Positions 26,803-34,104 of a stretch of 64,000 bases of DNA are shown one piece after another. The notes below the pieces were generated by a model that made no database searches, was not told the DNA's origin, and saw only the letters and a program-made list of their open reading frames with translations. A program made the translations under genes and the position numbers. Numbering within the stretch: the first letter of the stretch is position 1; each line of letters begins with the position of its first letter. Source of the DNA: JBOGNO01 sp050747245 (GTDB taxonomy: Bacteria > Acidobacteriota > Terriglobia > Acidiferrales > UBA7541); the NCBI GenBank assembly GCA_050747245.1, contig JBOGNO010000002.1, forward strand, positions 186,001-250,000, in the 5' to 3' direction.

Positions 26803-27667
26803 GCAAGGATCTCTTCGTGCGACGGGCGCGAGCGAAGGGCGCATCGCGCGTTGCTTTGCGGCGCTGGCGCGGCGCGGCGAGCTTGGCCTGGTTGCCTATG
26901 TGACGGCGGGCGACCCTTCGCTTGAGGCGACGGAAGAAATTGTTCTCGCAGCGGCAGAGGCGGGAGCGGACGTTATTGAACTGGGCGTCCCGTTCAGCGA
27001 TCCGATTGCGGACGGGCCGGTGATTCAGCGGGCCAGCGAACGGTCGCTTCGGGGAGGAACGACGCTCGCGGGAGTTCTTGGACTGGCGGCGCGGATTCGG
27101 AAAGAAAGCGAAATTCCGATCGTGCTCTTCAGTTATTTCAATCCCATTCTGCAGATGGGACTGGAAGCTTCTGCCGCCGCAGCTGCCGATGCGGGAGCGG
27201 ACGGCGTCCTTGCGACGGACCTGACGCTCGAAGAGGCGTGCGAATATCGCACAGCAATGCACGCGCGGGGCTTGGACACGATTTTTCTTGCCGCGCCGAC
27301 TTCCACGGACGCGCGCTTGAAAATGATCGCGGAATCCTCGAATGGATTTTTGTATCTGATATCGCGCACGGGTGTGACCGGCGCAAAAGAAGCATTGCCT
27401 GACGGATTGCCATCGCTGGTGCGCCGAGCGAGGCAATTTACGACGCTTCCGATTGCCGCGGGATTTGGAATTTCGCAGCCAGCCCACGTCGCAGCTCTCG
27501 GAGGTCTCGCGGACGCGGCTGTGGTGGGCTCGGCGCTCGTTGCGGAAATTGAAAAATCCGATTCCGCTGACTCCGCCGCGCGTGCCGTAGCGGATCGTAT
27601 TCGCGCGCTCAAACGAGCGGCGCGCGAGGGAATCAGCCGCCGCGAGGAATCGACGGGCCAGCGATGA
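26795..27667 (+). CDS. trpA: Tryptophan synthase alpha subunit
   Basis: 290 residues. It cleaves indole-3-glycerol phosphate and passes indole to TrpB. The catalytic Glu and Asp are visible in VIELGVPFSDPIADGPVIQ and ATDLTLEEA. The loop YLISRTGVTGA and IAAGFGISQPAHV are standard. A C-terminal extension of about 20 Arg/Glu-rich residues follows the barrel. It overlaps trpB by eight bases and the chorismate mutase gene by four. Confidence 0.97.
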   Translation: MSEQGSLRATGASEGRIARCFAALARRGELGLVAYVTAGDPSLEATEEIVLAAAEAGADVIELGVPFSDPIADGPVIQRASERSLRGGTTLAGVLGLAARIRKESEIPIVLFSYFNPILQMGLEASAAAAADAGADGVLATDLTLEEACEYRTAMHARGLDTIFLAAPTSTDARLKMIAESSNGFLYLISRTGVTGAKEALPDGLPSLVRRARQFTTLPIAAGFGISQPAHVAALGGLADAAVVGSALVAEIEKSDSADSAARAVADRIRALKRAAREGISRREESTGQR

Positions 27668-27969
27668 AAGACATGAGCATTGACGACTGGCGACGCCGCA
27701 TCGATGAGCTCGACCGCAAGATGGTGGAGCTGCTGAACGAGCGAGCTCAATGCGCCATTGAAATCGGGCGGATCAAGCGAGCAGAGGGGCAACCGATTTA
27801 TCAACCCGAACGCGAACTCGAAATTCTGGAGAATGCGGAACAGGCCAACGAAGGACCGCTCGCGGATACGGCCATCCGGCGGCTATTTGAACGGATTCTC
27901 GATGAAGCGCGGACGATCGAACGCGTGTTGCGGGACGAGGCCGTGAGCAAGTTGAAGAAAGATTCCTAG
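27664..27969 (+). CDS. aroQ: Chorismate mutase, AroQ type
   Basis: 101 residues, all-helical monofunctional chorismate mutase (type II). It converts chorismate to prephenate for Phe and Tyr synthesis. Recognisable are RRRIDELDRKMVELLNERAQ (with the Arg and Lys that bind chorismate), the EIGRIKRAEGQPIYQPERE segment, and a C-terminal helix with RLFERILDEARTIER. It starts by ATGA overlap with trpA and lies 41 bases before the DAHP synthase gene, linking the Trp and Tyr/Phe branches in one unit. Confidence 0.93.
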   Translation: MKDMSIDDWRRRIDELDRKMVELLNERAQCAIEIGRIKRAEGQPIYQPERELEILENAEQANEGPLADTAIRRLFERILDEARTIERVLRDEAVSKLKKDS

Positions 27970-28010
27970 AGCGAAACGAAAATGCCGCAGGTTATTCGGG
28001 GGACAGGTTC

Positions 28011-29030
28011 ATGGTTGTAATCATGCAACAGGGAGCCAGCGAAGCGCGGATCGAGCGCGTCATTGAACGGCTGGTGAGCATGGGATTCGACGTGCACCGC
28101 TCGACCGGGGAATCGCACACGATCCTGGGCGCCGTGGGCGTGCATCCGGAGTTCGACCCGCGCGACGTGGAACTTCTCGACGGCGTCCGCGAAGTGGTGC
28201 GCATCACGCAGCCATACAAACTGGCGAGCCGCGCGTTTCGGCCCGACGGCACGGTAGTGGAAATTGGGAAGGGTGTGCGCGTCGGCGCGACGGATGTGGT
28301 GGTGATGGCCGGGCCGTGCGCCGTCGAGTCGGCGGAACAGATAGAGGAAATTGCGCAATGCGTGGCGCGAGCGGGAGCAAAGCTTCTGCGCGGCGGTGCA
28401 TTCAAACCGCGCAGTTCACCCTATTCATTTCAGGGCATGGGCGAAGACGGATTAAAGCTCCTTCGCCAGGCGGCCGACCGCAACGGCTTGTTCGTTGTGA
28501 GCGAAGTGATGGACGCGTCACAGGTGGGAATGTTCCTGAAATACGCGGACCTGTTACAGGTGGGCGCACGCAACATGCAGAACTATCACCTGCTCCGAGC
28601 GTTGGGCGAAGTGCGCAAGCCGGTGCTGCTGAAGCGAGGACTTTCCGCGACCATCGAAGAGCTACTTTTATCCGCCGAGTACATCATGTCGGGAGGAAAT
28701 TACAACGTCATCCTGTGCGAGCGCGGCATACGGACGTTCGAAACGTACACTCGAAATACACTCGACATCGCGGCGATCCCGGTGATTCAAAAGCTTTCGC
28801 ATCTGCCGATTGTGGCGGACCCGTCACATGGGACCGGCCGGCGCGACAAAGTTTCGCCAATGGCGCGCGCGGCGGTGGCTGCGGGTGCTGACGGCTTGCT
28901 GATAGAAGTCCACGGCGATCCCGATCACGCCCTTTCCGACGGAGCGCAATCTTTGTACCCAGACCAGTTCGCACAACTGATGGGCGAACTGCGCATCATC
29001 GCCCCGGCAGTCGGCCGGCGCATGGCTTGA
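28011..29030 (+). CDS. aroF: 3-deoxy-7-phosphoheptulonate (DAHP) synthase, AroF/PheA-type class I beta
   Basis: 339 residues. The first 70 form a ferredoxin-like regulatory domain (MVVIMQQGASEARIERVIERL), as in Thermotoga-type enzymes. The catalytic barrel follows with VVMAGPCAVESAEQIEEIA, KLLRGGAFKPRSSPYSFQG, VGARNMQNYHLL and LPIVADPSHGTGRRD. It condenses PEP and erythrose-4-phosphate, the first step of the shikimate pathway. The start could be GTG or ATG near 28011; the ATG called gives the usual MVVIM beginning. Position after chorismate mutase suggests coordinated control of pathway entry. Confidence 0.95.
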   Translation: MVVIMQQGASEARIERVIERLVSMGFDVHRSTGESHTILGAVGVHPEFDPRDVELLDGVREVVRITQPYKLASRAFRPDGTVVEIGKGVRVGATDVVVMAGPCAVESAEQIEEIAQCVARAGAKLLRGGAFKPRSSPYSFQGMGEDGLKLLRQAADRNGLFVVSEVMDASQVGMFLKYADLLQVGARNMQNYHLLRALGEVRKPVLLKRGLSATIEELLLSAEYIMSGGNYNVILCERGIRTFETYTRNTLDIAAIPVIQKLSHLPIVADPSHGTGRRDKVSPMARAAVAAGADGLLIEVHGDPDHALSDGAQSLYPDQFAQLMGELRIIAPAVGRRMA

Positions 29031-29033
29031 AGG

Positions 29034-29900
29034 ATGGCCGCACCGCCGTTTTCACGCGCTGCGATTTTGGGAACGGGCCTCATTGGCGGCTCATTCGCGC
29101 TCGCGTTGCGGCAAGCATTCCCCGAAACGCACACTATCGGATGGGACCGCCCGGACGTCCTCGCGATTGCGCGAGAACGTGGCGCGATTGACGAGGCAGC
29201 GGCGGATATTTCATCCGCAGTCTCGAATGCCGACCTTGTGTACATCGCTTTGCCACTCGGCGCGGCGATGGAAACGCTGCCGGAAATCGCGGCGCACGCC
29301 GCTGCGGGTGCGCTGATCACCGATGCATGCAGCACCAAGACTGTATTCTGCGGAGCGGCGGAGAAAATATTTCAGGATAAGCAGGCGCGATTCCTTGGCG
29401 GCCATCCAATGGCGGGCAAGGAAGTGTCTGGGATCGAGCACGCCGATGCGGAGCTTTTCCGCGGGGCGCGCTACGCGCTCATCGGTGAAGTTGAAGATGC
29501 CGACGCGCGCGTGAAGAGATTCATCGTTGTAGTCCGAAGACTGGGGGCGGAAGCAATGTGGTGCGACGCGGAAACGCATGACCGGGCCATAGGAATCGTT
29601 TCACACCTGCCGCAACTTGCGGCGGTGGCGCTGGCCGGGGTCGTACTGGATGAAACCGACGAATCGGGCATGCCCGTTTCGCTTGCGGGGCGGGGATTGC
29701 GCGACGCGCTGCGGCTGGCCGGAAGTCCGTACGGCGTGTGGCGCGACATTTGTCTGACGAACACGGAAAATATCTCCCGCGCGCTGGACCGGCTTTCCCA
29801 AGCGCTCGATCATCTGCGAAGTTGCCTCAACTCGCGAGAGCTAGAGGAAGAGTTTTCCCGAGCCAACGAACTGTACAAAATCCTCCACCAATTGAAGTAG
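29034..29900 (+). CDS. tyrA: Prephenate dehydrogenase
   Basis: 288 residues. It oxidises prephenate to 4-hydroxyphenylpyruvate in Tyr synthesis. The NAD-binding motif is AAILGTGLIGGSFALAL (residues about 9-25), followed by DACSTK, the catalytic region FLGGHPMAGKEVSGIEHA with the essential His, and IGIVSHLPQLAAVAL. No ACT domain is attached. The gene begins three bases after the DAHP synthase stop, so the two are translationally linked. It is the last aromatic gene of the cluster. Confidence 0.95.
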   Translation: MAAPPFSRAAILGTGLIGGSFALALRQAFPETHTIGWDRPDVLAIARERGAIDEAAADISSAVSNADLVYIALPLGAAMETLPEIAAHAAAGALITDACSTKTVFCGAAEKIFQDKQARFLGGHPMAGKEVSGIEHADAELFRGARYALIGEVEDADARVKRFIVVVRRLGAEAMWCDAETHDRAIGIVSHLPQLAAVALAGVVLDETDESGMPVSLAGRGLRDALRLAGSPYGVWRDICLTNTENISRALDRLSQALDHLRSCLNSRELEEEFSRANELYKILHQLK

Positions 29901-29933
29901 ACTCACTTCGAAATTATTTCGCAGGAGATCGTG

Positions 29934-30632
29934 ATGGATAAACGGGTGGCCAACGCGGACGCTGCCGTCGAGAGAATTCCCGACGGCGCTACGATTCTGC
30001 TGGGCGGTTTCGGGCTTTGCGGCATTCCGGAAAACCTGATCGGCGCGCTGGTTCGAAGAGGGACGAAAAATTTGACGCTGGCCTCAAATAACGCTGGCGT
30101 GGACGATTTCGGAATCGGCTTGCTGCTTCAAACGAGGCAGGTGAAGAAAATGATTGCGAGCTACGTTGGAGAAAACAAGACTTTCGAAAGGCTCGCGCTT
30201 AGCGGCGAGATTGAAGTCGAACTCAATCCGCAAGGAACGCTTGCGGAACGCATCCGCGCTGGCGGCGCCGGCATTCCGGCGTTCTACACGCCGACGGGTT
30301 ATGGCACTCTTGCCGCGGAAGGAAAAGAAACGCGGGAGTTCAATGGACGAAACTACGTGCTCGTTCCCGCGCTGCGCGGTGATTTCGCATTCATCAAAGC
30401 CTGGAAGGGAGACCGCTGGGGAAATCTTGTGTACCGCAAAACGGCGCGGAATTTCAACGCGGTGATGGCCACAGCGGCGGACTTCTGCGTTGCGGAAGTG
30501 GAAGAGCTGGTGGAAACGGGAATGATTCCTCCGGATTCGGTGCACACGCCGGGAATTTTCGTAGATGCCATTTTTCAGGGATCAGGCTACTTGAAACGAA
30601 TCGAGCGGCGCACGGTGCGCCCCAAGAATTAG
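29934..30632 (+). CDS. scoA: 3-oxoacid CoA-transferase subunit A
   Basis: 232 residues from the ATG at 29934, which has GGAG six bases upstream; a GTG directly before it is too close to that site. The family signature IPDGATILLGGFGLCGIPENLIGAL is at the N terminus. It is followed by LTLASNNAGVDDFGIG, the ELNPQGTLAERIRAGGAGIPAFYTPTG loop (split here for reading) and VYRKTARNFNAVMATAA. Together with the B subunit it moves CoA from succinyl-CoA to acetoacetate or a similar acid. It lies 33 bases after tyrA and may or may not share its transcript. Confidence 0.95.
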   Translation: MDKRVANADAAVERIPDGATILLGGFGLCGIPENLIGALVRRGTKNLTLASNNAGVDDFGIGLLLQTRQVKKMIASYVGENKTFERLALSGEIEVELNPQGTLAERIRAGGAGIPAFYTPTGYGTLAAEGKETREFNGRNYVLVPALRGDFAFIKAWKGDRWGNLVYRKTARNFNAVMATAADFCVAEVEELVETGMIPPDSVHTPGIFVDAIFQGSGYLKRIERRTVRPKN

Positions 30633-30648
30633 AGACGCGGAGAAAGCG

Positions 30649-31317
30649 ATGAGTGGCGCGGAAAACGACAAACGGAAATTAATCGCGCGGCGAGCAGCGC
30701 AGGAACTTCGCGACGGAGATTACGTAAACCTGGGAATCGGCGTGCCCACGCTCATCCCCAATTATCTTCCGATGGGGATGGAGGTCGTCTTGCAGTCGGA
30801 GAACGGGATGCTAGGCGTGGGTCCTTATCCATACGAAGGCGAGGAAAACCCCGACCTGATCAACGCGGGCAAGGAGACGATCACGGAGATTCCAGGCAGC
30901 TGCTATTTTTCGAGCGCCGATTCGTTTGCCATGGTTCGCGGTGGACGCATCGATGTGACGTTTCTGGGCGCGCTGCAAGTGGATGAAAAGGGCAATCTCG
31001 CGAACTGGGCGATACCCGGGAAAATGCTGAAGGGCATGGGTGGGGCGATGGACCTTGTTGCGGGGGCGCGGCGCGTCATCATTGCCATGGAGCACACCAC
31101 AAAGGAAGGGCAGTCAAAAATCTTGAAGAAGTGCACGCTGCCGCTCACCGGCCTAGGGGTAGTGGATCTGATCATTACCGAGCTCGCAGTGATCGAAGTG
31201 GCCGCGGACGGAATGATTCTTCGAGAGGTCGCTCCGGGAGTGACACCTGAGGCCGTCGAACGCGCCACGGAAGCTACGCTGCTGCGCTCGTCTGAGCTCA
31301 AGACATTCGCCCTGTAG
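30649..31317 (+). CDS. scoB: 3-oxoacid CoA-transferase subunit B
   Basis: 222 residues. The catalytic Glu lies in VVLQSENGMLGVGPYP. Family motifs YVNLGIGVPTLIPNYLP, GRIDVTFLGALQVDEKGNLA and IPGKMLKGMGGAMDLVAGA are intact. It follows scoA by 16 bases and forms the heteromer with it. The acyl substrate is not determined by sequence. No thiolase or hydroxybutyrate dehydrogenase lies near, so ketone-body breakdown is only one option. Confidence 0.95.
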   Translation: MSGAENDKRKLIARRAAQELRDGDYVNLGIGVPTLIPNYLPMGMEVVLQSENGMLGVGPYPYEGEENPDLINAGKETITEIPGSCYFSSADSFAMVRGGRIDVTFLGALQVDEKGNLANWAIPGKMLKGMGGAMDLVAGARRVIIAMEHTTKEGQSKILKKCTLPLTGLGVVDLIITELAVIEVAADGMILREVAPGVTPEAVERATEATLLRSSELKTFAL

Positions 31318-31393
31318 AACTTTTCTCGGGCGCGGAATGGCTCGGTTCAGCGGTTTACGATACCATCACCAAAGACGCCTTGCAGGAGACTCG

Positions 31394-31702
31394 ATGCGGC
31401 TCCACTCAATCGTTGTGGTGAACTTGCACACTCCCAAAGAGAAAATTTGGGGCGAACTGCTGGAATTGAGCGCCGGCGGTGCGACCGTTCGGGGGATTGA
31501 CTTGGGTGCATTCGATGATTTCATCCGCCAGGTGCTGAATCCGGAGGGCGATCCCATCGGATTGCCCACGCTCTTTTTCCCGATGACGCGCATCGAGAGG
31601 ATTGCGCTCGACGAGCGTCGCGGCTCGGTGCCTTCGCTAGCGGAAACGTTTGAGAACAAAGTGGGGCGATCGCTGGAAGACTATCTTTCGACATTTGCGT
31701 GA
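31394..31702 (+). CDS. Conserved hypothetical small protein
   Basis: 102 residues from the ATG at 31394, preceded by CAGGAGACTCG; the frame is open 19 codons further upstream without a better site. Sequence MRLHSIVVVNLHTPKEKIWGELLELSA, read in two parts, resembles the compact start of a small beta/alpha protein. The middle has GIDLGAFDDFIRQVL, and the end LAETFENKVGRSLEDYLS is helical. No catalytic motif is seen. It precedes the PgsA-like gene by 21 bases and may be co-expressed with it. Function unknown. Confidence 0.7.
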   Translation: MRLHSIVVVNLHTPKEKIWGELLELSAGGATVRGIDLGAFDDFIRQVLNPEGDPIGLPTLFFPMTRIERIALDERRGSVPSLAETFENKVGRSLEDYLSTFA

Positions 31703-31723
31703 GGAAATTGCGGAAATTGCATC

Positions 31724-32296
31724 ATGCTGCCAAAGAAACTTTCCCAATCGCGAATCTTCACCGTTCCGAACGAGCTGACGTTTCTCAGGCTCGGGTTTCT
31801 TCCTATCTTTCTGATCGCTCTCAAATATGGCCACTATGGCTGGGGGCTGGTGATTCTCATTTTGGCGAGCTGCACCGACGGCCTTGACGGACTCCTCGCG
31901 CGCAAGCTCAACCAGAAAACGCCACTGGGCGCATATCTGGACCCTATCGCAGATAAGCTGCTGCTCTCTTCGTCGTTCGTGGTGCTGGCTCTCAAGCGGA
32001 AAATTGCGTGGTGGCTCACGATCCTGGTCTTGAGCCGCGATGTTCTTCTCCTCGTGGGCTGCGCCGCGATTCTGCTCGCGGTTGGTTACCGGCCATTTCC
32101 TCCAAGCATTTTCGGGAAGGCCGCTACGTTTTTTGAGATTCTGCTCGTTGTGCTAGTGCTTTTGCTAGCGGTGACGGGAAACGAGTCGCTCGCGATGGTG
32201 CGCATGGTTTGCGGTTACGTCGTTGCCGCGTGCGTCATTCTCTCCGGCGTGCACTACAGCATGGTCATCGCACAGCGTCTCCACGCTGAATCCTAG
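31724..32296 (+). CDS. CDP-alcohol phosphatidyltransferase (PgsA-like)
   Basis: 190 residues, six predicted membrane helices. The CDP-alcohol phosphotransferase signature DG-x2-AR-x8-G-x3-D-x3-D is complete: DGLDGLLARKLNQKTPLG followed by AYLDPIADK. It most resembles phosphatidylglycerophosphate synthase, which joins CDP-diacylglycerol and glycerol-3-phosphate, but other alcohols (inositol phosphate, serine) cannot be excluded from sequence alone. N-terminal FTVPNELTFLRLGFLPIF is typical of PgsA. Confidence 0.9.
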   Translation: MLPKKLSQSRIFTVPNELTFLRLGFLPIFLIALKYGHYGWGLVILILASCTDGLDGLLARKLNQKTPLGAYLDPIADKLLLSSSFVVLALKRKIAWWLTILVLSRDVLLLVGCAAILLAVGYRPFPPSIFGKAATFFEILLVVLVLLLAVTGNESLAMVRMVCGYVVAACVILSGVHYSMVIAQRLHAES

Positions 32297-32324
32297 TTGC
32301 ATTTTTCCGGTAAGGAATTTCGGC

Positions 32325-33173
32325 TCACGCCGTGTGGAAATACTGGACGAGCATAAAGCCGAGGCTGATGACGATGATTGAAGCCGCTCCCCATCCGAGC
32401 ACTTGCGCGAATTTTTGCTCACCCGGTGTGGCGGGGAGTTGAGCAGAAGCGACACGGCCAAAAAGAAATCCGGCGATACAGCCGCCCAGGTGCGCGGCGT
32501 TATCAATTCCCGAAAACATGAATCCCATGATCGCAATGTAAATCAACCAGCGAATGAGGTTGCTGCGCAACATTTGCAGGGCGGCTCCGCCGCGCCGTGA
32601 GGTAACTGCCAGCAGCGCGCCGATTAGACCCAGAAGCGCACCCGAGCCACCAACGCTGAAATGGCCGAGAAAGCTGGAGAGCAGGTATCCCGCTACTCCG
32701 GTGAGGACATACAGAAATAGATATCGCGCCGAACCGTATAGCTCTTCGATCAGCGGCCCGATGTCCATCAGCACCCACATGTTGAACCCAATGTGCAGCA
32801 GACTACCGTGCAGAAACACGGCCGTGACCAACCGCCAAGGCTCAAAAAAATCATATGGCATGGGCGCCGAGGCCCCCAGGCGCGCGAGAACCTGTCCTTC
32901 GATTCCCCCGAAATTCATCAATGAGGAAAATATGCCGCCTGAGGCATTGAATCCTCCCCCGCGCTTCAGCGTCAGTAGGAGGCTCACGCCATAAAGAAGG
33001 CAGCTCAAGCTGAGGATTGCGTAGGTTGCTGGCGATGTGGCGGGGAGTAATCGGCTGAGGGACTTGCTTGCAGCGGCCAGAGAATACGTCATGCTCGCGC
33101 CACATTGATGGCAGCGGTTGGCGCTTGAGCCGACCAGAGTGCCGCACGATGGGCACAGTCGCGGCCGCGCCAT
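32325..33173 (-). CDS. Rhomboid intramembrane serine protease with N-terminal zinc ribbon
   Basis: 282 residues from MARPRLCPSCG, with AGGA five to eight bases before this ATG; a longer reading frame upstream is less likely. Cys pairs CPSC and CHQC (residues about 7-28) form a zinc ribbon before the first membrane helix. Catalytic features are HxxxN in HIGFNMWVLMD, the Ser in VGGSGALLGL and the His in DNAAHLGGCIAG. It cleaves membrane proteins within the bilayer. A second zinc-ribbon rhomboid with a TPR tail occurs at 57158-58648. Divergent from rlpA. Confidence 0.92.
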   Translation of the reverse strand: MARPRLCPSCGTLVGSSANRCHQCGASMTYSLAAASKSLSRLLPATSPATYAILSLSCLLYGVSLLLTLKRGGGFNASGGIFSSLMNFGGIEGQVLARLGASAPMPYDFFEPWRLVTAVFLHGSLLHIGFNMWVLMDIGPLIEELYGSARYLFLYVLTGVAGYLLSSFLGHFSVGGSGALLGLIGALLAVTSRRGGAALQMLRSNLIRWLIYIAIMGFMFSGIDNAAHLGGCIAGFLFGRVASAQLPATPGEQKFAQVLGWGAASIIVISLGFMLVQYFHTA

Positions 33174-33266
33174 TTTTTCCTGCGGTTCCTCCGAGGAGGA
33201 GCTCCAGCGCTCGCGCATGCGATCGAGTTTCCATCGCCATTTTGGCGGCAGCTTCAACGGGTTTCC

Positions 33267-33294
33267 TTGCGGCGACGCATGAACACCCTATAAT
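33267..33294 (+). promoter_or_regulatory. Predicted promoter of rlpA
   Basis: TTGCGG (33267-33272) and perfect TATAAT (33289-33294), 16-base spacer. The expected start near 33301 lies after the in-frame TTG at 33297, which therefore cannot be the translation start; GTG 33318 or ATG 33330 remain. Confidence 0.5.
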
Positions 33295-33317
33295 ACTTGA
33301 AAAATGAGGCAGACCAA

Positions 33318-34103
33318 GTGATCGAGCAAATGGCCCGAACCGACGTGAGGGCAAACAATTTTACACGCAGCACGGGCACAGGGAAGCGAAAGCGATGGTT
33401 TCATCTAAGCCTCCTTTTCGCGGCGGTGGCGGCACTCGCGGGGTGCGCGCATCATCCGGCTGTGGCTGCGCGGCCTGTTGCGGTGCCCGGCACAACTTCG
33501 TCCAGCCCCTCGATCTTGCCGCCTACGGTTGGAGAAGGCTGGGGCGAAGAGGGTGTGGCATCGTGGTATGGGCCGCAATTCAATGGGCATCGAACTTCCA
33601 ACGGTGAAATCTACGACATGTACGCATACACCGCAGCGCACCGCACGCTGCCGTTCAATACCGTGGTGCGCGTGACCAATTTGAACAACAGCAAACAAGT
33701 TGAGGTACGGATCAACGACCGCGGCCCATTCGTTGCCAATCGCGTGATTGATCTCTCGCTTTCGGCGGCGCAGGCCATCGAGATGGTAGGAACCGGAACG
33801 GCCCCCGTGCGAATCGAAATTGTGTCCGGGTCGAATGTTTCGGAGTCTCCGGAAACGGTCCAGGAGGGATTTTTCACAGTCCAAGTTGGAGCGTTTCAGC
33901 TCGAGGAGAATGCCCAGCGGCTGCGCGATCGGCTGGCCGCACGCTATGACCCGGTAACGGTGGATTCGGTGAATACCGCAAACGGGATGCTCTTTCGCGT
34001 GCGCGTCGGCCACGTCGCAAGTCTGACTGCGGCGCAGCAACTGGCGCAAGAAATTTTGGAGAGCGATCAACTGAGCGGAATGGTCATCCGCCTGGACAAC
34101 TGA
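33318..34103 (+). CDS. rlpA: RlpA-like septal lytic transglycosylase with SPOR domain
   Basis: About 261 residues from a GTG preceded by GAGG at eight bases; ATG 33330 is the alternative. A lipoprotein signal ends in ALAGC. The double-psi barrel has the signature GVASWYGPQFNGHRTSNGE, AAHRTLPFNTVVRVTN and the catalytic Asp in RINDRGPF. The C-terminal SPOR domain (about residues 185-260, FFTVQVGAFQLEENAQRL) binds denuded septal peptidoglycan. Outer-membrane lipoprotein acting in cell separation. It ends one base from the convergent cyclase gene. Confidence 0.92.
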   Translation: MIEQMARTDVRANNFTRSTGTGKRKRWFHLSLLFAAVAALAGCAHHPAVAARPVAVPGTTSSSPSILPPTVGEGWGEEGVASWYGPQFNGHRTSNGEIYDMYAYTAAHRTLPFNTVVRVTNLNNSKQVEVRINDRGPFVANRVIDLSLSAAQAIEMVGTGTAPVRIEIVSGSNVSESPETVQEGFFTVQVGAFQLEENAQRLRDRLAARYDPVTVDSVNTANGMLFRVRVGHVASLTAAQQLAQEILESDQLSGMVIRLDN

Positions 34104-34104
34104 A

